Positions 49,901 through 57,289 of a DNA stretch of 58,429 bases are shown one piece after another (within the stretch, counting starts at the first letter, position 1; each line of letters starts with the position of its first letter). The notes under the pieces are model-generated. The model made no database searches. It had not been told where the DNA came from and saw only the letters and a list, made by a program, of their open reading frames with translations. This stretch comes from Planctomycetes bacterium GWF2_41_51 (GTDB lineage Bacteria; Planctomycetota; Phycisphaerae; Sedimentisphaerales; UBA12454). The stretch is from NCBI GenBank assembly GCA_001825665.1, contig MHXZ01000068.1, positions 1 through 58,429 on the forward strand, written 5' to 3'. The translations under genes and the position numbers were made by a program.

Positions 49901-50422
49901 GCCCATAAATACATACAGATTTTTTTGCTGGAGTTCTTTGGCAATCTTTACCGCAATCTCATTTGTCGGAGCAGCTCCTGTAATCGCCGCAAATCCCGGC
50001 GCAGAGCCGTCTACGAATTCTATGCCTCGTTCGCGCATTATTACATCATTGGCAGCGCCAAGCCAGATACCACCAACAGGATTTGGCCCGACCAGATACT
50101 TGCAAGCTTCAATGATTTCGCAAGCAAACAACGCCGCAACACCGGCATCGAGCGTATTGCCGAGATAAGGCAGCCATACATTATCGGAAGGCCTTGCGGG
50201 CAGGAGTTCTTTTGCTTTGCTGAGCATTTTACGCATATCCGCAAGAGTCTGCATCTTCTCGCCGGTGAACGAATATATTACAGGCAGAAAATACGCTGTA
50301 TTCGGGAACGCCACTGCACAGTTTTCACCTTTTGCAGCGATAGCTTCACTAAGTTTTGCGTCAGCTTTGGCAACCCATCCAACTGCACCATCTATCGCAT
50401 TTGTTGCAATATATTTAGACAT
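46910..50422 (-). CDS. acsB-acsD: Fusion of acetyl-CoA synthase (AcsB) and CoFeSP small subunit (AcsD)
   Basis: One uninterrupted 1170-codon frame. Residues ~1-735 are CO-methylating acetyl-CoA synthase; the A-cluster cysteines C504, C507, C516, C526 and the CGC motif C593-G-C595 match Moorella C506, C509, C518, C528, C595 and C597 with a constant offset of two. Residues ~736-845 form a helical, then Ala/Lys/Pro-rich linker (TAEMIAQIKTQITDEVTKNI). Residues ~846-1170 are the CoFeSP small (delta) subunit TIM barrel: GGATCMPFHLWEGQM, VRLEGTHPEKGN, MGHNHFDKN, TGATGYGIEYTYSVMERMR. The ATG overlaps the acsA stop by 8 bp and has AGGAGGGAG upstream. The normal system has two separate genes, so methyl donor and acceptor are tethered here. 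Confidence 0.95.
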   Translation of the reverse strand: MSKYIATNAIDGAVGWVAKADAKLSEAIAAKGENCAVAFPNTAYFLPVIYSFTGEKMQTLADMRKMLSKAKELLPARPSDNVWLPYLGNTLDAGVAALFACEIIEACKYLVGPNPVGGIWLGAANDVIMRERGIEFVDGSAPGFAAITGAAPTNEIAVKIAKELQQKNLYVFMGGCTNGKQFAEQLAEEGVQLGWETRLVPFGRDVSSLIYALGFANRAAMSFGGVKPGDFAANLKYNKDRIFAFVLAFGEVTADKYAAAAGAINYGFPVIADTNIPEILPTGVCTYEHVVANVPYETMVEKALEVRGCKIKITKVPIPVPYGPAFEGERIRKQDAHVEFGGNKTTAFEFVTTVEMDQINDGDIEIIGPDVDTVKEGTAMPLAIWVEVAGRKMQSDFEPILERQIHHLVNGAEGIWHMGQRDIIWTRISKDGFKKGLRLRHYGEILHAKLLSEYPAIVDKVKVTIITDSAEVEKRVVVARKVYDERNRRLESMTDESVETFYSCTLCQSFAPDHVCIITPERLGLCGAYNWLDGKAAFEIDETGPNQPVKKGDCLDPVRGIWQGINDFVYTTSHKATKCFTAYSIMDRPMTSCGCFEAICAYVPECNGVMVVNREYEGETPIGMTFSSLAGSVGGGQQTPGFMGVGKVFLTSRKFLHAEGGFKRLVWMPKELKTLLEQDLKKRFAEQDVPDLFDKIADESVGTDAASIKAYLEKVGHPSLTMKDMADYAETNVEDRMVDSEKAVEQAVDEAKAVAVAANETTKSETMLTAEMIAQIKTQITDEVTKNIRTLLTQEIVKDIISTLSVKFLGEQAPAIAAKSEPVKAQAKIEVKSNGPSAAQRISEIKTVKVRKEKCEVPVIEVKLGAAKAEGGTRGRTYKVGGATCMPFHLWEGQMKNRPLVALEVFDEVNDKYPLSLRDIYGKLLNNPVEMAKVCVDKYGADLISVRLEGTHPEKGNRSSQQAVDLVKSILAAIDVPLIIMGHNHFDKNNEVLKAVAQACAGENLLLNWVEQDNYRTIAGAAIAYGHSIVSQSPIDVNIAKQMNILLTNMDVKPEQIMMDPITGATGYGIEYTYSVMERMRMTALGGDKMLASPIIVLTGQECAKTKEAKASQADFPAWGQLDKRAAMWELVTATNLLYAGADIFVMYNPDAMMALKQTIFKLMDGQINK

Positions 50423-52364
50423 TCAACTCCCTCCTATCTTTCATATCCAGCAATTTACGTTCGGCCTTTTTATTTATGCCAAGCTTTTCGCGAGCGTCAT
50501 TCAGGATATCCATAATTTTAGTAACCGCTTCGTGCGGGTCTTCGGCAACGTGAAATGAGCCGCCGAAAATATTCTTTGTTTCTTCGTTTAGGAATTTTGT
50601 TACGTTCTCAGAGCCATTGATATGGAAAGGATGTCCCAATACCACGTCAACGCCGGAAGCCACAAAATAGCAGCCGATAGCGACCGCTTTTTCACTCATC
50701 CATTCAGGAGCAACGCCCACTGCAGGAACCTGTGCTAAATCATCTCCGAGCCCGCCTTCTCTGACTACTTCCGTAGCTGCTTCGAGAATACGTGTATTAT
50801 CCACGCAGCTTCCCATGTGCAGCACCGGTGCGATGCCCACTGCTTCACAAACTTCCCTCAAACCGGGGCCCGCATGCTCCAGCGCCGCTTCAGGAGTCAT
50901 CGCTCCCTCTTTACCGGAAGCTATCGCAGCACAACCTGTTTTTAGAATCAGAACATCTCGTTTGATTAATTCCTTTGTCAGCACATTCATGTAATGATCC
51001 ATTTTCTGTTTCGGATTATTGCATCCGACAATACCAACTACACCTTTGATTCTGCCCTGCATAATAGCATCATTCAAAGGTCTAAACGAAGCTCTGAATT
51101 TTCCGCCGAGCATATACTTAATCGCTTCCACGCTGTAACCGGCAATCATTGGACTGTTTGCTTTTGGTATGCTCATCTTTTTGATATCGCGATTTTTATA
51201 ATTATCGATAGCCTGCCTTATTATATTCTTTGCCGAAGTCAGCGCATCATTTCCATCAAACCCAAGATGCTCTGCCCCGACCATTTTAGCGATATGGCTT
51301 GTCGTTACGATTTGGGTGTGATATGACTTAGCTACATCGGGCAGCGAAGGCATAACGCACTGAACATCTGTTATCATCATTTCAACTGCGCCTGTTATAA
51401 TAGCAAGTTCCTGCTGAAGGAAATTTCCCGCGACCGGAATACCATGCCGCATCAGTATTTCATTTGCCGTGCAGCATATACCGGCAAGAGTAACACCATC
51501 AGCGCCTACATTTTTCGCATATTCCTTTATCTCCGGCATTTTAACGGCCACCGCCAGCATTTCCGAAAGTTCCGGTTCATGACCGTGTACAACAATATTC
51601 ACTGTTTTTTCGCCAAGTACACCAAGGTTCACTTTCGCCTTAATCGGGGTCGGTGTTCCAAAAAGAATATCTGAACATATTGTAGCCACACGCGATCCGC
51701 CCCATCCGTCTGCAAGCGAAGTTCTAAAGGCATGCATCAAAATATGTTTGTAATCATGATCAACTCCCATGTGCGTCCTGTGCATTGCCTCAACGCACAT
51801 ACGGTCAATGCTTTGGGGTTTTAAATTAAGCTGTTCCCACATCCCCTGCCGCTTTATCGGCGCAAGACTCAGTGTTTTAAGCGGGTCTTCCTGCGATGTA
51901 AATTCTCCGATGAATAAATTAGCAAGGTCAATAGCTACCGCTTCTTTGGTTCTGCCTGCTTCCTCTATATTATAATCATTAGCCGCACGTCGAAGCGCCG
52001 CTTCATCCTTTATCTGGTATCCGCCGCCATTTCCTTCGGCTACTTTTTTTAACCTTAAAACAAGATGACGGCCGTGATCCGAATGCGCTGCTGTCCCGCC
52101 GACAACCTCGCGAAGGAAGTTGCGAGCCACAATGGTATCTGCATCAGCGCCGCATACGCCTTTCGGTGATTTTGGTGTTATACGGCAAGGCCCCATGTGG
52201 CATATTCGACAGCAAACCCCCAAGGTGCCGAATTTACACTGATTGGACTGTGTATCCATACGCGCAAAACAGGTATCAACGCAATCTCGCTCTGCTTTAA
52301 GCAGAGTTTCAACCGACGCTGCGTCCCATGCCCTGTCTTTGGCACTTAACGATTCTTTTGCCAT
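50415..52364 (-). CDS. acsA: Ni-containing carbon monoxide dehydrogenase catalytic subunit
   Basis: A 649-residue CooS/AcsA protein that interconverts CO2 and CO; in this operon CO is passed to acetyl-CoA synthase. The N-terminal cysteines of the D and B clusters are in CVDTCFARMD, CKFGTLGVCCRICHMGPCRI and KGVCGADAD. C-cluster ligands are seen in GGTAAHSDHGRH (His), GICCTANEIL, GIVGCNNPK, LKTGCAAIASGK and MGSCVDNTR. Length fits the bifunctional, ACS-associated group. GGAGG lies ten bases before the ATG. It is preceded by two CooC ATPase genes that probably insert nickel into it. Confidence 0.95.
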   Translation of the reverse strand: MAKESLSAKDRAWDAASVETLLKAERDCVDTCFARMDTQSNQCKFGTLGVCCRICHMGPCRITPKSPKGVCGADADTIVARNFLREVVGGTAAHSDHGRHLVLRLKKVAEGNGGGYQIKDEAALRRAANDYNIEEAGRTKEAVAIDLANLFIGEFTSQEDPLKTLSLAPIKRQGMWEQLNLKPQSIDRMCVEAMHRTHMGVDHDYKHILMHAFRTSLADGWGGSRVATICSDILFGTPTPIKAKVNLGVLGEKTVNIVVHGHEPELSEMLAVAVKMPEIKEYAKNVGADGVTLAGICCTANEILMRHGIPVAGNFLQQELAIITGAVEMMITDVQCVMPSLPDVAKSYHTQIVTTSHIAKMVGAEHLGFDGNDALTSAKNIIRQAIDNYKNRDIKKMSIPKANSPMIAGYSVEAIKYMLGGKFRASFRPLNDAIMQGRIKGVVGIVGCNNPKQKMDHYMNVLTKELIKRDVLILKTGCAAIASGKEGAMTPEAALEHAGPGLREVCEAVGIAPVLHMGSCVDNTRILEAATEVVREGGLGDDLAQVPAVGVAPEWMSEKAVAIGCYFVASGVDVVLGHPFHINGSENVTKFLNEETKNIFGGSFHVAEDPHEAVTKIMDILNDAREKLGINKKAERKLLDMKDRRELNV

Positions 52365-52430
52365 AAATTTGATACCTCCACTGATCCTGATTGAATTTTC
52401 CCGCTGATCCGCGGTTTATGTTTAAAATAA

Positions 52431-53222
52431 TTATTTACTTTTTTCATCACGGATATTACTACCCTTAAGGGTATCCATAATAAAATTGTCAAGCTTCATA
52501 ACGACCGGATTAGATGCAGGGAGTTCAAACATAGTTCGACCATCCTGCGCAAATTGTGCTATTTCTGCATCATCTTCGAGACCGAAAATAAAATCCGCTC
52601 CTGTTTTGGTTTTTAAATCTGCAACTAATGGCGGCAATTCATTTTGCCTGAGCCTGTTAACAACTATCGCCAGCTTTGAGTAACCAATATCCATTTGCTT
52701 CGCCAGAGTCCAAAGCCGCTCAACAGTTTCAAGGCCACGCACAGATGGGTCTGCAACTATCACAAGCACATCGACTCGCGTAACGATTCGCCGCGAGAGG
52801 TTCTCAAGACCTGCCTCGTTATCAAGCACGATATACGGATACTGCGACGAAATCTCGCCAAGTGCCTGTTTGAGAACATTATTGGCATAGCAATAACAGC
52901 CCGGCCCTTCAGGTCTGCCCATCGCAATAAGGTCGAAATTGTGCGCTTCGACAAGGCTCTCGGATATTTTAAGTTCCAAAAGCTGCTGCTTGGACATTCC
53001 ACTTGAAAGCCCTTTTGTGGCGACTTCTTTTGCTTCTTCACGAACACTGCCGATTGTGTTTATTGCTTTTACACCCAGTACAGCATCAAGGCATGTATTA
53101 GGGTCGGCATCAACAGCCAATACAGGCGTACAGCCTCGACTAATCAGCCGGGATATTAAAAGTCCTGCGACTGTTGTCTTGCCTACTCCGCCTTTACCAC
53201 TTATTGCGATTTTAAAACTCAT
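52431..53222 (-). CDS. cooC: CooC-type nickel-insertion ATPase
   Basis: A 263-residue MinD/ParA-family ATPase with the deviant Walker A GKGGVGKTTVAGLL, ADPNTCLDAVLG (switch I), the CooC metal motif CYC in GPGCYCYANNVL near residue 110, and VLDNEAGLENLSRR (Walker B). CooC dimers bind Ni2+ through this CxC and load it into CODH. It lies 66 bp upstream of acsA and 7 bp after the small coiled-coil gene. It is one of two CooC-like proteins here; they differ enough in sequence to be ancient paralogues, perhaps one for CODH and one (AcsF-like) for acetyl-CoA synthase. Confidence 0.9.
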   Translation of the reverse strand: MSFKIAISGKGGVGKTTVAGLLISRLISRGCTPVLAVDADPNTCLDAVLGVKAINTIGSVREEAKEVATKGLSSGMSKQQLLELKISESLVEAHNFDLIAMGRPEGPGCYCYANNVLKQALGEISSQYPYIVLDNEAGLENLSRRIVTRVDVLVIVADPSVRGLETVERLWTLAKQMDIGYSKLAIVVNRLRQNELPPLVADLKTKTGADFIFGLEDDAEIAQFAQDGRTMFELPASNPVVMKLDNFIMDTLKGSNIRDEKSK

Positions 53223-53229
53223 AGTTCAC

Positions 53230-53427
53230 TCATGTAGTCGGGTGAGGCCTGCCGCAGCCATCACTTATGCGAGCAAGTTCACTTCTTTTTTCGGCAAGCT
53301 TTGTTTTAGCCGTTTCAAGTTGAGCTTCCTCAACCGGCTTTTCAATTTCAAGCTCGCTTATACAATCTTCAAGTTTCTCAATTTCTGCCATCAAATGAGA
53401 GTATTTTTCACGATTTAAATCTTTCAT
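53230..53427 (-). CDS. 65-residue coiled-coil protein between the two CooC genes
   Basis: The product is predicted to be one long helix pair with heptad spacing (MKDLNREKYSHLMAEIEKLE ... EAQLETAKTKLAEKRSELAR), ending with a short tail DGCGRPHPTT that has one Cys and one His. The ATG overlaps the stop of the upstream CooC gene as ATGA, and the downstream CooC gene starts 7 bp after its stop, so the three are translationally coupled. No known family is recognised. The tight coupling to two nickel ATPases suggests a partner or metallochaperone scaffold, which is inference. Confidence 0.6.
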   Translation of the reverse strand: MKDLNREKYSHLMAEIEKLEDCISELEIEKPVEEAQLETAKTKLAEKRSELARISDGCGRPHPTT

Positions 53428-54203
53428 CTTTTACCGCTTTCAACAATATTCATAATAGCTTCAAATCTTTTAAGAATATCGCTATCTAATTCGTCAAGCA
53501 CCGATTTGCCATTTCTATCTGCAAGACGAAGCTGGTCGGAATATGGAATAACGCCAATGACACTGTTGCCGCCAAGTGCGTTTCGGATAAATTCTTCATC
53601 GTCAGGGCTTTTGATTTTATTCAGAACAAACGCATAACGTTTCAGCCCTATTTCGCCCGCCATCTGGACAACCTTTTTAGCGCAATCAATCGATCGCTGC
53701 CCCGGCTCAACTACTATCAGCATCAAATCGACTCCACTCGCTGTCGCTCTGCCAAGATGCTCAACTCCGGCTTCCATATCCATTATCAACGCATCATTTT
53801 TATAAAGCACAACATCACTGACAAGCGCGCGGATAAAAATATTTTCCGGGCAAGCACATCCGCTCCCGCCCTGCTTTACAGCGCCAAGAACCAAGAGCGC
53901 GATTCCATTATGAATCGTTGCACACTTCTCTGCGATATCTGAAACTTCAGGATTGATTTTAAACATCTGGCCGTATTGTTTAACCTTTGCTCCGGTACGT
54001 TCTTCAATCAGCGAAATCTGCTCAGAAATCGGAACAATCGTTTTCTGTTTATCAACAGATAAACCCAGCGAGCCGGCCAAACTGGCATTGGGATCGGAAT
54101 CGATAGCCAGCACCTTTCGACCGCTGCGAGCCAGTAAAATTGCCAGTGCCGCCGCAAGTGTGGATTTCCCTACACCGCCTTTTCCGGAAATTGCCAGTTT
54201 CAA
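53424..54203 (-). CDS. CooC/AcsF-type ATPase, second copy
   Basis: A 259-residue MinD-like ATPase starting at a TTG with GGGGGT upstream. Walker A is SGKGGVGKSTLAAALAILLA, switch I DSDPNASLAGSLG, the CxC metal motif GSGCACPENIF near residue 112 and Walker B IMDMEAGVEHLGR. By family it is a nickel-binding maturation ATPase for CODH or acetyl-CoA synthase (AcsF in acetogens). It follows the MetE-like gene and overlaps the coiled-coil gene by four bases. Which of the two ATPases serves which enzyme cannot be told from sequence. Confidence 0.9.
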   Translation of the reverse strand: MKLAISGKGGVGKSTLAAALAILLARSGRKVLAIDSDPNASLAGSLGLSVDKQKTIVPISEQISLIEERTGAKVKQYGQMFKINPEVSDIAEKCATIHNGIALLVLGAVKQGGSGCACPENIFIRALVSDVVLYKNDALIMDMEAGVEHLGRATASGVDLMLIVVEPGQRSIDCAKKVVQMAGEIGLKRYAFVLNKIKSPDDEEFIRNALGGNSVIGVIPYSDQLRLADRNGKSVLDELDSDILKRFEAIMNIVESGKR

Positions 54204-54221
54204 TTAATTACCCCCAAGATA

Positions 54222-55289
54222 CTAAAAACCATACTTGGCTTTCATAGCTTTTGAAACACCTGCCAGAGTCTCGAATACTTTTTCTGCATCTGCCGGGTCC
54301 ATCGAACCTGTACCGCATGATGGCGTTATCAACGCCTGTTCTGCGATAACTTTCTTATCGATGCCTTTTGATGCCAAGTGATCCATAACTTTTTCAAGCT
54401 GATTGCAGAGACTATCAACAGACTGCTCACGAATTTTAACTGATGTCGGTATAACACCCCATGCGAGCATTCCGCCGCGGGAGAGATGTGCCTTTACAGA
54501 ATCAGCATACATAGCGATAGTTTCGCCAAATTCAAAAGCATCAAAGTTTACAATATCGATGCCTGCGTCAATCAAAATGCTCCATTCGGTATTGCCGCAG
54601 CAGTGAATTCCTGCGATGCCGCCGTCCATATGAACCGCATTGATTACTTCATTGAGAATAGCGACAACATCTTCACGTTTCACTGAAACATATGTCGATG
54701 AGCCGAATGCTGAAAGAATCGGCTCGTCAATAAAGCAAATAACGCCCTTTGTTGTATATGGTTTGAATTTTTGTATCTGCCAGCGTGCTTTCATTGCCAA
54801 TGCCTTGACAATCATATCACGAAATTCATCGTTGTAAAAGATTGCCCGCTTGTTCTCATCAACCAGCGTCAAAGCGAAACTGCAAGGTCCTGTTACCTGA
54901 ACCTTTGCAAATGGCAATTTGATATTTTTGCTTTTAAGCCGGTTTTCCATCGCATAAAGGCCTTTTGAAAATTCAGGACTTATCGCCATAGATGAACAAT
55001 CGCCATCGCCTTCCATTGCTGTCATATAGCTTTCATAAAAAACTGCGAATGCTTCTGAATAATCCTTCGATGTATCGAAATACATTCTGTGTTTTGCTTC
55101 ATCAATAACAGCATTGGGCATACCTTCTGAATATTGAATTTCCATCTGCTCATGCAGTCCGAATTTTGGAAGCTGCGGCCAAATCGGCGCTTCGTGCATT
55201 CTTGTCAGACTTACATCAATTGCATGCTCAACATCTGTAAACGGCATCGAGCCAATTCCGGTAGCTAAAAACTTCGGCTTAATTGACAT
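54222..55289 (-). CDS. MetE-like core methionine synthase, probably MesB family
   Basis: The ATG at 55289 is chosen for the AAGGAG ten bases upstream; 55298 would be too close. The 355-residue protein is a single UroD/MetE-type TIM barrel without the MetE N-terminal folate half: ATGIGSMPFTDVEHA at the start, QVTGPCSFAL, ICFIDEPILSAFGSS, and zinc ligands in GIHCCGNTEW and TPSCGTGSM. Core methionine synthases of the MesB family occur in Wood-Ljungdahl anaerobes and are thought to take methyl groups from corrinoid proteins. Placement in the CODH/ACS operon fits this well. Assignment to MesB rather than a related methylcobamide:CoM-type transferase is inferred. Confidence 0.65.
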   Translation of the reverse strand: MSIKPKFLATGIGSMPFTDVEHAIDVSLTRMHEAPIWPQLPKFGLHEQMEIQYSEGMPNAVIDEAKHRMYFDTSKDYSEAFAVFYESYMTAMEGDGDCSSMAISPEFSKGLYAMENRLKSKNIKLPFAKVQVTGPCSFALTLVDENKRAIFYNDEFRDMIVKALAMKARWQIQKFKPYTTKGVICFIDEPILSAFGSSTYVSVKREDVVAILNEVINAVHMDGGIAGIHCCGNTEWSILIDAGIDIVNFDAFEFGETIAMYADSVKAHLSRGGMLAWGVIPTSVKIREQSVDSLCNQLEKVMDHLASKGIDKKVIAEQALITPSCGTGSMDPADAEKVFETLAGVSKAMKAKYGF

Positions 55290-55320
55290 TATTATCATAC
55301 TCCTTAATATCTATAGATGT

Positions 55321-56232
55321 TTATTTTATTGCCTTTTTCATTGCGCTGATATGAGCAGGTGTTGTACCACAGCATCCGCCTACGATATTTGCACCGGCCT
55401 TAACCAGTTCGCCGACCATCTGTCCCATTTTTTCAGGTGTATCGGGGAAGACATCAACGCCGTTAACGTTCTGCGGCAAACCAGCGTTTGCATGAACGAG
55501 TATCGGCGTATCAGGAGCAGCCTTTCTCATTTCTTTTACTATCTCAATCATACGGTCAATTCCGTTTCCGCAGTTTGCGCCTATGATATGAGCGCCTGCT
55601 TCAACGGAGGCTTTTGCCGCGTCTGTCGGAGTTACGCCCATCATTGTGCGATATCCGCCCTTTTCGGTTTTTTCAAAAGTGAATGTGCAGATTACTTCCA
55701 AACCTGTGTTTTCGCGTGTCGCCTTTATCGCTGCTACGGCCTCATCAATCGCGCTCATGGTTTCAATGCAAACTGCATCAGCTCCTCCTTCTTCTAAAGA
55801 GATAACCTGCTCTTTGAACGCGTTATAAAGATCTTTTTCTGTAACATCGCCCATCGCAAGCATTTTGCCTGTTGGCCCTACCGATGCGATTACCCAATTT
55901 TCATGGCCTGCTGCATGATGAGAAATTTTTGCGGCAGCTTTATTAATTTCACTTACACGATTAGCAAGACCATAATGTTCCAGCTTGTAACTTGTTCCGC
56001 CGAAACTGTCTGTTTCGATCATATCCGCACCAGCATCAATATACGCTTTTGCGACACCAAGTACATCATTTGGCCTTGTTACACACCAAAGTTCAGGACA
56101 TTCACCCGGCTTTAGGCCTTTTTTCTGTAAAAAAGTTCCCCATGCGCCATCAGATACAAGCGTTCTCCCTTTTTTGATAGCATCCACAATTCGGCCTTTT
56201 CGTAAACTACTGCAATTGCAACCTTCACACAT
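55321..56232 (-). CDS. Zinc-dependent homocysteine S-methyltransferase (MetH N-terminal-like)
   Basis: The ATG at 56232 has GGAG eight bases upstream and gives MCEGCNCSSLRKGRIVDA; the frame reaches back to 56256. The 303-residue protein is a complete Hcy-methyltransferase barrel: VSDGAWGTFLQKKGLKPGEC, YIDAGADMIETDSFGGT, SVGPTGKML, IETMSAIDEAVAAI, and the zinc cysteines in GANCGNG and GGCCGTTP. It lacks the folate and cobalamin domains of full MetH, so its methyl donor must be another protein, likely the corrinoid protein encoded downstream. First gene of the CODH/ACS operon; the extra cysteines at the N-terminus (CEGCNC) are unusual. Confidence 0.85.
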   Translation of the reverse strand: MCEGCNCSSLRKGRIVDAIKKGRTLVSDGAWGTFLQKKGLKPGECPELWCVTRPNDVLGVAKAYIDAGADMIETDSFGGTSYKLEHYGLANRVSEINKAAAKISHHAAGHENWVIASVGPTGKMLAMGDVTEKDLYNAFKEQVISLEEGGADAVCIETMSAIDEAVAAIKATRENTGLEVICTFTFEKTEKGGYRTMMGVTPTDAAKASVEAGAHIIGANCGNGIDRMIEIVKEMRKAAPDTPILVHANAGLPQNVNGVDVFPDTPEKMGQMVGELVKAGANIVGGCCGTTPAHISAMKKAIK

Positions 56233-56310
56233 AGAATATGCTCCATAATAATTCATAGTTTTACGGTATTTTACATAAGAAATGGCTACCGTTGATTAAC
56301 AATGCATCTA

Positions 56311-56326
56311 TTTTATCATAATAAAA
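56311..56326. promoter_or_regulatory. AT-rich palindrome upstream of the CODH/ACS operon
   Basis: TTTTATCATAATAAAA, an imperfect inverted repeat, lies about 80 bp before the first gene of the operon. It could be a regulator site. No cobalamin riboswitch and no convincing promoter were found in 56233-56565. Confidence 0.25.
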
Positions 56327-56565
56327 TTGTGGAAAATATAATTGGAATAGCTAAGTTTTTGCATTATTATGCTATTCTCATCTTGAATATCAAGGTACTT
56401 GAGCAGTACTATTAAGATCCGCAAATCGCTTTTGAACGGTTGAATATCCATCCGCTTCAATCAATTTCCCAAAATGCAGAAGATATTCGTTCAAATCCTG
56501 CTCATTTATTACTCATAATTGGAGCCACACAGTAGATGAAACCAATGCCTCATTATCAAAATTTT

Positions 56566-57124
56566 TTATGTCATGCAATGTATGTGGCGGTATGTAAAGT
56601 CAATGGCGATAAGTGATTTCCAATGAATTTTTATAAACTCTGCCCATGTTGTTTTTTCTGTCTACCTGGCTGTGGTTCTAATCATTCCTTATTTAATATA
56701 TTCGCAATGGTGCTATGGCTAACTTTGAAGTTAAGATACTTCAATTGCCCTTCAATTCGAGGATAACCCCAACCGCGATTCCTTTTAGCCAATTTAATGA
56801 TAAGCTTTCAAAGTTCATCTGATATTTGAGGTCTGCCATATTTGCGGCACTTGCTTCCATCATATTTTTAAGCGCTCTATGCCATTTGAGCAGTGTATCA
56901 GGTGAAAATACATCACATATTTCGTTTAAAGCTTTACGGCTAATCTTCTTAGCCAGAACCGCTAGTGTTCTGCGTTGCTGGTCAGAAAGGATTATCCGTT
57001 TTTTACCAATTTTTTCTTTGAGTATGGCGTTGTCTGCTTTTAAATAATCAATCATGTCCTGCTGGTGTCTGTTTATCCAGCCAGCAAGCATAACATGCAG
57101 CATTGTCCAAGGTCGAGCTTTCAT
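56566..57124 (-). mobile_element. Decayed integrase/IS3-like transposase (planctomycete type)
   Basis: The N-terminal part reads MKARPWTMLHVMLAGWINRH, KADNAILKEKIGKKRIILSD, RRTLAVLAKKISRKALNEIC and SPDTLLKWHR. After a frameshift near 56860 the reading continues as RPQISDEL, a stop, then KLIIKLAKRNRGWGYPRIEG and HSTIANILNKE, another stop, then TTWAEFIKIHWKSLIAIDFT up to the first catalytic Asp, and ends at 56566. The remainder of the DDE core is absent. This is the helix-turn-helix plus integrase-core transposase common in planctomycetes. The gaps on either side (56327-56565 and 57125-57289) hold nothing else I can support. Confidence 0.8.
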
Positions 57125-57289
57125 AAAAGCCTTAAAATTAAATTAAAAGTTGGCATTATTGAGAATCTGAACTGAAATAAGTCTACAAAATGCAAAAACA
57201 CATGATGGAGCTCTTGCTGAAGATATTCATCGGTCATTTGTTCAGCACCTTGCGGCAAATGCAAAAATATCGTTAAAGCATAGAGTAAT

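Noticed and set aside
47060-50515. Long plus-strand open frames opposite the acsB-acsD gene
   Set aside because: They are antisense shadows of a strongly coding minus-strand gene and have no family resemblance or ribosome sites.
56233-56565. Cobalamin riboswitch upstream of the CODH/ACS operon
   Set aside because: No B12-box-like conserved sequence or extended structured leader was seen; the region contains only AT-rich DNA and the edge of a transposase remnant.
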